From Erinaceus europaeus (taxonomy: Eukaryota > Chordata > Mammalia > Eulipotyphla > Erinaceidae), in assembly GCF_950295315.1 (NCBI RefSeq), contig NC_080166.1:96787141-96851140 (forward strand): DNA of 64,000 bases, given 5' to 3'. This document shows positions 46,855 to 56,825 of this stretch, in pieces. The notes under the pieces are model-generated. The model worked only from the letters and a program-made list of their open reading frames with translations. It was not told the DNA's origin and did not search any database. The position numbers and the translations under genes are program-made. Position 1 is the stretch's first letter. Each line of letters starts with the position of its first letter.

Positions 46855-46990
46855 AATGATTTATTTATTGACAGCAAGTAAAAGAGAGAGAACCAGAGCA
46901 TCACTCTGACATACAGGATGCCAAGGATTGAACTCAGGACTCCATACTTGCCAGTCCAGAGTTTTATCCACTGCACCACCTCAAAGGCTT
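46855..46990 (-). mobile_element. Group C SINE
   Basis: gatttatttattgacagcaa, cagagcatcactctgacata, ggattgaactcaggactcca, ccagtccagagttttatcca, ctgcaccacctcaaaggc. Confidence 0.87.
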
Positions 46991-47237
46991 CAGTTGACAA
47001 CTTTGCTTCCAATACAAACCTTTGAGCTTTAGTAAAAGACCAACTGCTATTCAGAAGCAAATTAGTCAATTAGTAGACTGAAATGGATGAAGTTCATTAA
47101 GTATTTAGTGAAAAATGTGGACACAATTCTAAGAATCCACACAAGCTATAAGACAGGTGTGTTAGGGCTGCCTTGACAGAGCTCAGAATTATTATTTTAT
47201 TTAAAAAAATGAACCCAACATTCAACGTGAAAGCAAA

Positions 47238-47404
47238 TGGGGTAAGAGTGATAGCATAGTGGTTATGCAAAGAGTTCATGCCCAGACTTCAATGTCCCAG
47301 GTTCAATACCCCATTCCATCATAAGTCAGAGCTGAGCAGTGCTCTGGCTTCTTCTGTCTCTGCATCTTTCTCTCCATATTTCATTCACTTCTTAAAAATA
47401 AAAC
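47238..47404 (+). mobile_element. Group D SINE
   Basis: gagtgatagcatagtggtta, cccaggttcaataccccatt, aagtcagagctgagcagtgc, tctggcttcttctgtctctg. Confidence 0.87.
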
Positions 47405-47567
47405 AAGTTATAATTTTTAAAACATGGAATGGAGATAGTGGCAAGACAGCTCATTAGGTCAATTAATTGCATGATTGATTAGGTAAAAGTTGATCAAAAC
47501 AGATCACCATTCTTCCTCCACAGATTTCTTTGCATCTTTAACTCAAACCTCATACAAGTACTTTTGT

Positions 47568-47632
47568 TTCTCCTTCCTTCCTTCTTTCCTTCCTTTCTTC
47601 CTTCCTTCCTTCCTTCCTCTCTTCCTTCCTGC
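47568..47632. repeat. (CCTT)n pyrimidine tract
   Basis: About 15 cctt/ttcc units at the tail side of the adjacent reverse SINE. Confidence 0.92.
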
Positions 47633-47795
47633 TGATTAAGACATAAATTGAGAGGGAAGGGAGAGAGAGAGACAGAGAGATATGGGGAAAGAGAAAGTCA
47701 CCTGCAGCACTGCTTCACAGCTTGTGAAACTTCCCCTGGGTTCTTGAATATAGAACATGTGAACCCTGCCCGGTGTACCACCATCCAGCCCCTGT
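47630..47795 (-). mobile_element. Group B SINE, shortened
   Basis: gagagagagacagagagata, cacctgcagcactgcttcac, gcttgtgaaacttcccctgg, ggtgtaccaccatccagccc. The usual ggggacc...gaacctggg region is partly deleted. Confidence 0.82.
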
Positions 47796-48288
47796 TACAC
47801 AGTCTCATAGGCATTTGGGTAGAAATCATGTGTGCATGAAATACTTAAATATTTTCAAGTTTCCCCTTGAATCTATATGATTAGTTCCTAATTTTCTTTC
47901 TTTTTTTGCATTTTATTTATGTTATTGCATAACAATTCTCAGTTTTATTTATTTAATTTATTTATTGGGGAATTATTGTTTTACATGTAATAGTAAGTAC
48001 AATAGTTTGTATATGCATAACATTTCTTAGTTTTCCACATAACAATACAACCCCCACTAGGTCCTCTATCATCCTTTTCCAGGACCTGTACTCTCCCTAC
48101 CACCCACTCCAGAGTGGAATACACCAATTCCAGTTCAGGTCTTACTTGTGTTTTCTTTTCTGATCTTGTTTTTCAGCTTCTATCTGAGGGTGAGATCATC
48201 CCATATTCATCGTTCTGTTTCTGACTTATTTCACTTAACATGAGTTCTTCAAGCTCCATCCAAGTTGGGCTGAAAACGGTGAAATCAC

Positions 48289-48338
48289 TATTTTAAATAG
48301 CTAAGTATATATATTTTAAATAGCTAAGTATATATATA
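48289..48338. repeat. Tandem 22-24 bp duplication in L1
   Basis: Two copies of attttaaatagctaagtata inside the L1, at the downstream edge of the larger duplication. Confidence 0.9.
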
Positions 48339-48530
48339 TGTGTATATATATCAACAACTTGCTCAACCATTCATCTGTTGTTGCATACCTGGGTTGATTC
48401 CAGGTTTTGGCTATTACAAATTGTGCTATTATGAACATAGGTATGCACAAATGTTCTTGGATGGGTGCGTTGGGTTACTTAAGCTATTTCCCCAGGAGAG
48501 GAATTGTAGGGTCATAGGGGAGGTCCATTT

Positions 48531-48752
48531 CTAGCCATTTTTTACAGCTGAGTAGTATTCCATTGTGTATATATACCACAACTTGCTCAGCCACTCATCT
48601 GTTGTTGGACACCTGGGTTGCTTCCAGGTTTTGGCTATTACAAATTGTGCTGCTAAGAACATTTGTGTACACAGATCTTGCTGGATCAGTGTGTTGGGTT
48701 CTTTAGGATATATCTCCAGGAGAAGAATTGCAGGATAATAGGGTAGGTCCAT
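48531..48752 (-). pseudogene. L1 ORF2 protein C-terminal fragment
   Basis: 73 codons ending at a TAG: YPAILLLEIYPKEPN, FVIAKTWKQPRCPTTDEW, IYTMEYYSAVKNG. It corresponds residue for residue to the piece at 7098-7450. The stop lies exactly at the junction with the duplicated segment (aaaaatggctag), so the duplication ends this frame. Further upstream in sense, ORF2-like codons continue to 49140 but contain stops. Confidence 0.92.
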
Positions 48753-49140
48753 TTCTAGCCTTCTGAGAGTTCTCCAGACTGTTCTCCACAGAGACAGAGG
48801 TTGGGCTAATTTACATTCCCACCAGCAGTGCAGGAGGGTTTCTTTGACCCCAAAACCTCTCCAGCATTAGTTGCTGCTACCTTTTCTGATGTATGATATT
48901 CTCACAGGAGTGGTATCTCATTGTTGTCTTTATTTGCATTTCTCTGGCAAAGACTTGGAGCATTTTTTCATGTGTTTCTTGGCATTTTGGATCTCTTCTG
49001 TGGTGGTGAATATTCTGTCCATGTCCTCTCCCCATTTTTTCTTGTTATTGAGTTTGGTAAGCTCTTTATATATTTTGGTTATTAGCCTCTTGTCTGATGT
49101 ATGGCATGTAAAGATCTCCCATTCTGTGATGGGTCTCTTT

Positions 49141-49478
49141 GTTTTTTTTTTTTTTTTAATACTTACTTATTCCCTTTTATTGTCCTTGTTGTTTTATTGT
49201 TGTAGTTATTATTGGTGTCGTTATTGATGTCTTCGTTGTTGGATAAGACAAAGAGACATGGAGAGAGAAGGGGAAGACAGAGAGGGGAAGAGAAAGAGCG
49301 ACACCTGCAGACCTATTTCACCACCTATTTCACCACCTGTGAAGAAAGAGCGACACCTGCAGACCTATTTCACCACCTGCAGATGGGGAGCCAGGGGCTG
49401 GAACCAGGATCCTTATGCAATCCTTTCGCTTTGCTCCACATGTCCTTAGCCCACTGCGCTACCACGGGACCCCCCCCC
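49141..49478 (-). mobile_element. Group A SINE with internal duplication, within L1
   Basis: T-tail at 49142-49158, GTT-rich linker, gttggataagacaaagagac, ggggctggaaccaggatcc and ccactgcgctaccac at the head. A segment starting gaaagagcgacacctgcaga occurs twice (49293 and 49345), a roughly 52-bp tandem duplication, plus a 12-base echo of atttcaccacct. It follows L1 sequence directly on its left, but I see no L1 on the right, so the junction is rearranged or the L1 ended here. Confidence 0.88.
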
Positions 49479-49479
49479 T

Positions 49480-49640
49480 TTTAAAAAATTATTTATTGGG
49501 GGATAGCTCCTAATTCCCTACTATTTATATCAGAAACAGTCTAATAGCAAGATTAATTATTTGTGCCAAATACTGAATTCAGGCACCCTTACATTCTAAG
49601 GACACAAGCTCCCACTGAACTATACCCCCAACTTCCTAGA
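49480..49640. other. Unassigned, possible SINE remnant
   Basis: A tatttattgggg start and ctgaattcaggcaccctta, cccactgaactatacccc at the end hint at a reverse SINE, too decayed to assign. Confidence 0.35.
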
Positions 49641-49739
49641 AGCAGTTACTTTTATTGAAACATAAATCATTATCACCCTTTGAGGGTAGAAGAAACTGTA
49701 TATGCACATGTTAGTGAAGGGGAAGTTTCAAGCAGAGTG

Positions 49740-50254
49740 GTGCCCATGTTTTCTTTTCTCTTTTTTTTTTTCTTTTTCTTTCTTTCTTTCTTTCTTTTTT
49801 TTTTTTTTTTTGTGGACGGGAAGGTTTTAGTTTTTTCATTTTTAAAAAATTTAATTTATAAAAAGGAAACATTGACAAAACCATAGGATAAGAGGGGTAC
49901 AACTCCACACAGTTCCCACCACCAGAACTCCGTATCCCATTCCCTCTCTTGATAGCTTTCCTATTCTTTATCCCTCTGGGAGTATGGACCCAGGGTCATT
50001 ATGGGGCGCTTCTGTAATTGTTTCCCCACTGAACATGGGCGATGACAGATCACTTCATACTCCCAGCCTGTCTCTCTTTTTCCCTAGTGGGGCAGGGTTC
50101 TGGGGAATCAGAGCTCCAGAACTTATTGGTGGGGTTGCCTGTCCAGGGAACTCTAGTTGGCATCCTGCTAGCATCTGGAACCTGGTGGCTGAAAAGAGAG
50201 TTAACATATAAAATCAAAAAGATTATTGACTAATCATGTGTGCCCTTGTTTTCT
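49740..50254 (-). mobile_element. Family X copy with 15-bp TSD
   Basis: Target repeats gtgcccatgttttct (49740-49754) and gtgcccttgttttct (50240-50254) enclose a T/TTTC tail (to about 49812) and the reverse complement of family X: acaactccacacagttccca, ccaccagaactccgtatccc, ggacccagggtcattatggg, ttggcatcctgctagcatct, acctggtggctgaaaagag. TSD plus a poly(A)-type tail proves spread by retrotransposition. Confidence 0.9.
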
Positions 50255-50650
50255 AAGGCCCCAGGCCATATGCCATCTTTGGTCAATGAATTTTATGAGT
50301 CTCTGGGCATATTGGAAATGGTGACATCTGATGAACAAGTCAATCATTCTCCTGAGAGGGGCAGTTTAACAGGCCCTATAGCTAAATGCCAGGACTGTTT
50401 TAAGATGGGGAAAGAGTTTCTGCTGGGCTGAGTGAGGTTTTACTAGCCAGGCACCATGTTGTTGGCTGGGAACAAACAGACATTTCCAAACTCTAGTAAT
50501 CATCCCTTTCAACCTCTTCATTCATTTTGCTAAACCCAATCTTCTGGGGACAAGGCACGAAACTGAAACCCATGTCACATTAGGGACTCAGATTGGCAAC
50601 TAAGAAGTTCCTAGAATCCTGCTGATACACATGTAGATAATACATGCCAA
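50255..50650. other. Unassigned DNA
   Basis: No repeat or exon recognised. Confidence 0.45.
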
Positions 50651-50654
50651 CAGG

Positions 50655-50788
50655 TAGCTGTTGGAATGATGCAGTATATAAGGTATGAGGTCCTGAGTTT
50701 GATCCCTGGCATCTAATGTGACCGAGTGATTCATATTCTCGGTCTCTTTCTCATGAACAAATACTTAAATCTTTAAAAAAAAAAAAAG
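50655..50788 (+). mobile_element. Group C SINE
   Basis: gtatgaggtcctgagtttga, tccctggcatctaatgtgac, gagtgattcatattctcggt, tttctcatgaacaaatac, A-tail. The 5' end is eroded. Confidence 0.8.
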
Positions 50789-51262
50789 GCCAAGAGGCAG
50801 AGATATCTTCAAATTTAAGGTACAATTTGGTATCTACTCATTAAGTAAATCAGGAGAAATATAATCTCGTCTTTGGTCTGTGGTAATCTAATATTTTGCT
50901 TATTTATATCCTTTGTCATCTCAGGGAGATTTTTCAATGACTTGTAACCAATTATCAACTATTTATGATCAAGTTATATGGTTTCTCTTTGCATTACTTC
51001 TGGTGCTGCCTTTTTTGTAATGGAAATAAATAAATGGAAATGTGATTTTTATTATCAAGGCAATCTGTTATTTCAAAATGTCAGTCACACAGCACTAATT
51101 TTTATGTGCCTATTTCTGGATGTATTCATTGGCTGATACTATTAGGTTTGTCATATCACCACCATGTTCAATTTTCTTTTTTACAATTTAAATGGATACA
51201 TCTAGTCTATCTTTGACATTACCCAAATAAGTTATTAAAAACATGTAAATATAAGTTTTCCT
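50789..51262. other. Unassigned DNA
   Basis: No repeat or exon recognised. Confidence 0.45.
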
Positions 51263-51264
51263 TA

Positions 51265-51480
51265 CATTTTTAAAATCTTGATAGGAAAGAGAGAAATTGA
51301 GAGGGGTAGGGGAGGGAGGGATGAAGGGAGAGAGAGAGAGAGAGAGAGAAACCTGCAAAACTGCTTCACTGTGTATGTGAAGTTGTGAAGTTTCTTCCAT
51401 GTAAGTGGGACTTGGGGGTTTGAATCAGGGTCCTTGCATATAGCATCTGCACTCAACCTGCTGCCTCACCATCAGGCCCT
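51265..51480 (-). mobile_element. Group A/B-type SINE with GA expansion
   Basis: gataggaaagagagaaattg, a (GA)n run at 51326-51350, acctgcaaaactgcttcact, gggtttgaatcagggtcctt, ctgctgcctcaccatcaggc. Confidence 0.8.
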
Positions 51481-52560
51481 TCTCCTTATATTTTAAAAAA
51501 CCCAACTGCCTCTCCTCTTCTAGAATGTTTCTATATTTGAACTTTCTCAGTGACAGAGCAAGGAATGTGACTCCCTCAGAAGTATAGGTAATTTTTAGAT
51601 CCCATTCACTCAGACACATGAATATGTCAGCTTGCCACTCATAGTGCTGGGGTTCTAGTGTGTCTAATATTATTGCCTTTTTTTTAATGATGTGCTAATT
51701 TTATTGCGAGACAATAATTTGTTAACTGCTCCCACTTGTGAGATCCTGTGAGCTTGTTTTAATTATCAACAAAAGTCATGCAAATTCAAAGCAATTTTAA
51801 TGATTCCAAATCTGAGTTCTGAAGAGCTCTTTATGGTTCATACATGTTTAACATAGCTTGTCTGTGGGATTCCAAGCCTTCAGGATACTCTTTGTTTTCT
51901 ACTCAAACACTATTTGCATTTCCTGAATTTTTTTTCTTAGGGCCCAAGACTTCAAAAGTCTAGTCTTCCTTTTCTTTAGAAGCCAAGGTATAGGAATTAA
52001 GATTTTTGACAACACACATTCAAATTGGCTAAATTTTAACCTTGGTCAGGGCTCATTAAACTTTGTGACTTGATATTTTAATATTGCAAGCTGCAAATGG
52101 AAGGATTTTGTTTAAGTGTAAAATCAACTTAGAAAGGAAATCAAGAAAATGTCACTCATTCATTATTTGAGCAGTCTATAAGGAAAATAGATATGTCTCT
52201 TTTTTCAAATGTTCCATTTTCTTCATCTCATTTATGTTTGTGCCACATAATGGTTATTGCTGTAGTCCCTTCTCGTGGCTGTGTCACCGCCATGGCTTTT
52301 TCTTAATTTTACTGCTCTGTATGTGCTCTCAGTGGGAACTCCACTGACCAGTGGCATCAAATCAGGACACCTCCAGGGACTTGAGATGGATTCTAAATCT
52401 AACTTCCACTTCAAACTACTCTTCAAGGGTAACTAAGACACTCTCTTTCTTCAAGGTGCTTTTCTATATAAATTCTATGTGTGATGCAGTGCTATGTCAA
52501 ACCTACCTGCCATCCATACCAAACAACACTAGTGCACTATATGCATTTAGCATCTAGTTA
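51481..52560. other. Unassigned DNA
   Basis: No repeat or exon recognised on either strand. Confidence 0.45.
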
Positions 52561-52562
52561 TG

Positions 52563-52728
52563 GTTGGGGAACTAACTCAGCTGGTGGAGCATTAGACTTG
52601 CATGTGTTGAAGTTCCTGGTTCTATCCCCACAACTACATTTACTAGAATAGTGGTGTGACTTCACTCCCTGTCTGTCTTATGAGAAACTCTTTCTCATGT
52701 TAACCAAATAAAATCAATACATTTTTCA
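52563..52728 (+). mobile_element. tRNA-type SINE (other)
   Basis: The head ggggaactaactcagctggt, ggagcattagacttgcatgt, cctggttctatccccacaac has the spacing of a tRNA (A box taactcagctggt, B box ggttctatccc) and resembles tRNA-Lys/Ala-type genes, but no acceptor stem closes. The body and an aaataaaatc tail follow. I treat it as a SINE and not a tRNA gene. Confidence 0.6.
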
Positions 52729-52834
52729 AGGCATCTATTGTCCTACAGTCATTTCTTTGTGTCTCTAGGTCTCACATACAAATGGAGACAAGCAGGAGGA
52801 GTGTGGAATAGGAAAAGAAACAAGGAGGAAGAAT

Positions 52835-53062
52835 TAAGAAGCCATGCCAAGGGGGCCAGGTTATGTGCACATAGTAGGAAGCTCAAGGACCCATAGAAGT
52901 GCCCAGCTCCCCACTTACAGGTCTGTAGGTGTCTCTCTCTAACTCTCTATCTTCCCTCCCCATCCTATCCAATAAAATTGAATAAATGACCTCTAGGATC
53001 AGAGGATTTGCAGTGCTGACACAGAGTCCTAGCCCTGAAGGCAAAAAAGAAGCCATGCTAAG
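52835..53062 (+). mobile_element. Group A-long SINE, internally deleted, with TSDs
   Basis: The element at about 52852-53046 lies between taagaagccatgccaag and aaagaagccatgctaag. The head is degenerate. The body is shortened around the usual aagcaggtctgcag. The extra block (gatcagaggatttgcagtgc, cctagccctgaaggcaaa) is present. Confidence 0.85.
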
Positions 53063-53502
53063 AAAGTCAGTTTCTACAGAGCTAACATATTGTGGGTTGT
53101 ATTTCTTCAGTTGTACACAAAAATGAAAGTAGAAACACTCTGACCTCTCCAGCTAGTCTTTTCTATTTCCAAGTGTGAATTACTAAATTGCTATAAATAG
53201 TTTCTGGACTTGTGAATATATGGTGAAAACACCCTTGGAGATTTTTTTTTTTTATATACCACCATATCATGAATAGCTTTTCCTGTGAAATTCAATCATG
53301 AATATTAATTGGAGGCTTATACATATTATTATGGATGGTTTCCTGGAAAACTATATGTTCTTTATGGTCAGACCACCGTTTTGTTTTGAATATTGAGAGT
53401 TTTTTGATTCACAAAAAGATTAACGCAGAAATAAGTTTCCTTCATTGGCAGAGATATTATTGCTGAAGGAAATATAGTTCTGATGTCTTCTGGTGAATCC
53501 TT
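53063..53502. other. Unassigned DNA
   Basis: T-run at 53241-53254. Otherwise unrecognised. Confidence 0.45.
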
Positions 53503-53664
53503 AAAAGAATATGGCCTGCAGAGGACCCAGTGGGGGTTGTATTGTTATATGGAAAACTGGGAAATGCTATGGATGTACAAACTATTGTACATTTACTGTC
53601 GAATGTAAAACATTAATTCCTCAATAAGTAAATGAAAATAATAATAATAAAAAAGAATATGATC
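53503..53664 (+). mobile_element. Short L1 3' tail with TSDs
   Basis: About 134 bases of L1 3' UTR (cccagtgggggttgtattgt, ggaaaactgggaaatgctat, aaaacattaattcctcaata) end in an aataataat tail. Flanked by aaaagaatatggcct and aaaagaatatgatct. Confidence 0.93.
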
Positions 53665-53934
53665 TGGGAATTGGGCAGTAGCCTAGCTGGTTAAGCGCAT
53701 GTGGCGTGAAGCACAAGGACTGGTGTAAGAATCCCGGTTCAAGCCCCTGGCTCCCCCATGCAGGGGTGTCCCTTCACAGGGGTTGAAGCAGATCTGCCAG
53801 TGTCTATCGCTCTCTCCCCCTCTGTCTTCCCATCCTCTCTCCATTTCTCTCTGTCCTATCCAACAATGACAACATCAATAACAACAACAATAAAACAACA
53901 AAGGCAACAAAAGGGAAAAAAAAGAATATGACCT
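53651..53934 (+). mobile_element. Group A SINE inserted at the same target
   Basis: Between the second (53651-53664) and third (53920-53934) copies of aaaagaatatgRYct lies a full group A SINE: gggcagtagcctagctggtt, cccggttcaagcccctgg, gtcctatccaacaatgac, CAA linker. Confidence 0.93.
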
Positions 53935-54820
53935 ATCCACTTTATCTCCCAGCACACCCACATAGAATAAAAGTTATACTTTCTTGTCTAATAAAGAAGT
54001 CACATCAAGTACAAATGGTTAGATGTCATTGAAACATCCTGTAAGTATATAATATTGGTTTTCAATGACTAAGTAATAATAAAAAAGAATGCAAAAGAGC
54101 TCATTAATATTTTTATCTTAACACATCCTGAATTATGTTAGATATGCTTGGTTAAATAAAGTACTGTTAAACACAATTTGGTGTCTTTTGATGTTTTCAA
54201 TATAAATACAAAAAAATTAAAAGGTTACGTATGACTTGCATTGTTTAAATATTGGTCAATGCTATGATATATATATATATACATATACATATATATGTAT
54301 ATATATAGAGAGATACAGAATGCAAGTATTTTTTCTGTATCTATGATAAATGATACCAAAAAGAGCAATTTCTTAGGGCAAATTCATTGAATTTGTTTCA
54401 GAAGCTCCACTTAATAAGCTCTCACACAACAGAAACAAATAAATAAAGAACATATACAAAAAGATACTCTGCTGCTTACTAAAACTATAATAACTAGTTT
54501 GATTGCTCCAACACTAGGGAACCTAATAACAAAACTCAATGACTGCTGGTAATAGCACACAGCAATCTTTTTAATCATATCTCAATTAGCTTTAGAAGTT
54601 TCTCATTTCAGGGCTCCCAGGGGTCCCATTGCTTGTCTTTTTCACTAGAGATAAACAAAATCATCTGTCTTCTATTCAACTCCAGTGTGCGTTTGTTGTG
54701 GTGCTGCTGCTGCTGCTATTGCTCTTGGTGGTGGTCTCAGGAAGCTGCAGTGGCTGAAGGGCTGTTGGCAATAAACATTCCTGCTGTCAAATGTCTCATT
54801 CACCCAGAGCACAACTGAAA
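53935..54820. other. Unassigned AT-rich DNA with an (AT)n patch
   Basis: Imperfect ATATAC repeat at 54268-54308. A CTG/CTT-rich patch lies near 54705-54735. No exon recognised. Confidence 0.45.
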
Positions 54821-54834
54821 TCCCCCCCCCCCCC
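54821..54834. repeat. Poly(C) run
   Basis: Thirteen to fourteen C residues, an error-prone homopolymer that breaks frames across it. Confidence 0.9.
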
Positions 54835-55369
54835 ATGCTGTGGAAGGGAGCTGCCCACCCACCAGCAAAGTCCTGTGGCCTCACCTATTTATTACTTTGG
54901 GAAATGGCGGGGCATGGAACGCAATGTTCTTCTACTTCCCTGGGAAAGGGAAGGAAGCTGGTTGTGCAGTGTCTATCGTGATGGGAAAGTGCCATTTATC
55001 CCTTCACTAGTGTATTCACTCAGTGATCATTTATCATTTGTAAAATGTGCATGGAGACACAAAAATGAACAATTGGTATCCTTGCCTTCAAGGATGCCAC
55101 AAGCCAGGCATTCTCATTATTATATGTATATAGACAGTCTGCTTTAATTTTTTCTCAAATATTTAGCTGTTTAACATTGATCATCAGGATTGATAGGGAG
55201 AGGCAGAAGGGTTTTAGAAACAGAATGCCAGAAATAGCACTTTTTCCATTTGATGTTTCCTTTATGTGACTATTCAATAATGATTTACAATCCACACCTA
55301 TAACTCATACTTATACTTATATGTAAGTCATGTATCTGTAATTGATCAATATCTATAATTAAAGTAGAT
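54835..55369. other. Unassigned DNA
   Basis: The 118-codon frame at 54791-55147 spans the C-run and shows no domain. Confidence 0.45.
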
Positions 55370-55417
55370 TTAAAAATATATTTTATTAAATATTTTCTTT
55401 CCTTATTATTAGATAGA
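55370..55417 (-). mobile_element. Tail part of a group B SINE, left of the LTR
   Basis: aaatatattttattaaatat and ttattattagataga are the A-tail and first body bases of the reverse SINE that resumes at 55708. Confidence 0.7.
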
Positions 55418-55713
55418 TGCCAGGGGCCAAGGCCTTAGCTAAGTCTCTCACATAGCCGGTGAGCGGACATTCCGACCATTGGAACTGAGATTACCCTCTA
55501 GCTGTTTGGAAAGTTGCTCACCCACCTCCCTCCCCCACTACCTTAGCAGAACTTCCTCCTTGTTTGTGCTTATACGGCGGCTGCAAAATAAAATTTTCAG
55601 AGCTTGATCAGACCTCCTGTCTTGCTCTCGTTCTTCGTGTCTCTTGTCCCCTCCATTCTCTGGCCCCCTACCCTAGGTTTCCGTCGATAACCCCACAGGC
55701 CGGGGCAGATAGA
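55412..55713. mobile_element. Solo LTR of a class II-type endogenous retrovirus
   Basis: A 290-bp block (55418-55707) starts TGCC and ends GGCA (TG...CA), and is flanked by gataga on both sides (55412-55417, 55708-55713). A 6-bp target duplication is usual for betaretrovirus/IAP-like (class II) elements. Plus-strand polarity: a poly(A) signal AATAAA at 55587-55592, then a pyrimidine-rich U5-like stretch (ctgtcttgctctcgttcttc). There is no internal gag, pol or env, so a full provirus was reduced by LTR-LTR recombination. It interrupts a group B SINE, so it is younger than that SINE. Confidence 0.88.
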
Positions 55714-55890
55714 GACAGAGAGAAACTGAGAAGAGAGGGGAAACAGAGAGGGAAAGAGACAGAGAAATGTCTGCAGACATGCTTCACCACTCATGAAGCT
55801 TTCCCCCTATATTTGAGACCAGGGGCTTGAACCCAGGTCCTTGTGCGCTGGAATGTATGCAGTTAAACAGGTGCACCAGTGCTTGGCCCC
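55708..55890 (-). mobile_element. Group B SINE, main part, right of the LTR
   Basis: gatagagacagagagaaact, gcttcaccactcatgaagct, aggggcttgaacccaggtcc, gtgcaccagtgcttggcccc. It is continuous with 55370-55417 once the LTR and one gataga are ignored. Confidence 0.88.
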
Positions 55891-56156
55891 TAACTGAAGT
55901 AGATGTCATAGTGGTATATATATATATCAAGGGTAGAAAGTGTTATAGGTACAAAATAGTGTACCTGTATTTACATGTTTATGTTTCATATTTTAAAAAT
56001 ATACCACATATACTTGCCTATAGAAAGCATTTCAATAACTATTGTCCTCAGTATAGGCATTAATGCGGATGGAGATAATATTTTTAAAATCAATATATAA
56101 AACTGCAAGTCCTGTAAACAGAAAACCAATACTATTTTGCACTCACAATTGAACTT

Positions 56157-56400
56157 GATTTATTTTATTTGATAGCACAGAGATAAATTGAGAGGGGAAA
56201 GGAATATACAGGGAGAGAGGGAGAGGAAGAGGGAGAGGATGAAAGAGAGAGAAAGAAAGAAAGAAAGAAAGAATGACATCTATAGACCTGATTCACTGCT
56301 CTTGAATCTTGCCCTCTGCAGGTGGGGACTAGGGACTGGAACCCAGGTCTGTGTGCATGGTAACATGTGCACTTAAACAGGAATACACTGTCCAGCAGGG
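56157..56400 (-). mobile_element. Group B SINE with (AAAG)n expansion
   Basis: tttattttatttgatagcac, AG-rich body with gaaagaaagaaagaaag (56249-56271), gactggaacccaggtctgtg, gcatggtaacatgtgcact, tacactgtccagcaggg. Confidence 0.85.
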
Positions 56401-56624
56401 ATCGTACCCAATAGTAAAGAATGTCCCACAGTAACCAGTTGCACATTCAAACACGGCCTATCCTCTGCAAAACTGAAGGCCTGAGGCTTCTACCAGTTTC
56501 TTCTAACATACACCATTGCTCATAGAAGGCACAATTTGACAACTCCTCAAAAGAGCTTAAGAGTTTTTTGATACACTATGGCAGCCTAAAAGCTGACACT
56601 CCTAAAGGCTAATTTATTCTTTAA

Positions 56625-56825
56625 AAATAATTTTAAACACTTTATTTATTCATTCATTTACTTATTTATTTGATAGAGACAGATAGATACTGAGCCAGGG
56701 GTGGGGGGTAGCACTGCTTTACTGCTTTGAAGCTTCACCCCTGCAGGTGGGGACATGGGCTTTGAACCAGATCCTTGTACATAGTAACATGATGCTTAAT
56801 GAGGTGCTCTACCACCTACCCCCCA
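56625..56825 (-). mobile_element. Group B SINE
   Basis: tttatttatttgatagagac, gcactgctttactgctttga, agcttcacccctgcaggtgg, gggctttgaaccagatcctt, tgctctaccacctaccccc. Confidence 0.87.

Larger units (their letters stand above)
47940..49140 (-). mobile_element. L1 3' end with internal tandem duplication
   Basis: The reverse-strand L1 begins (reading 3' to 5') with a T-rich tail near 47944, then the 3' UTR (aacaatacaacccccactag, ctggaattggtgtattccac in sense) and the ORF2 end. The part encoding the ORF2 C-terminus occurs twice: 48340-48540 (diverged) and 48541-48765 (well preserved). Both share the word ggtccatttctagcc at their 5' (sense) edge. ORF2 sequence then continues to 49140, where a SINE interrupts. 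Confidence 0.93.

Noticed and set aside
52563..52650. Candidate tRNA gene
   Set aside because: A and B boxes are present, but the acceptor stem does not pair and a SINE body and A-rich tail follow.
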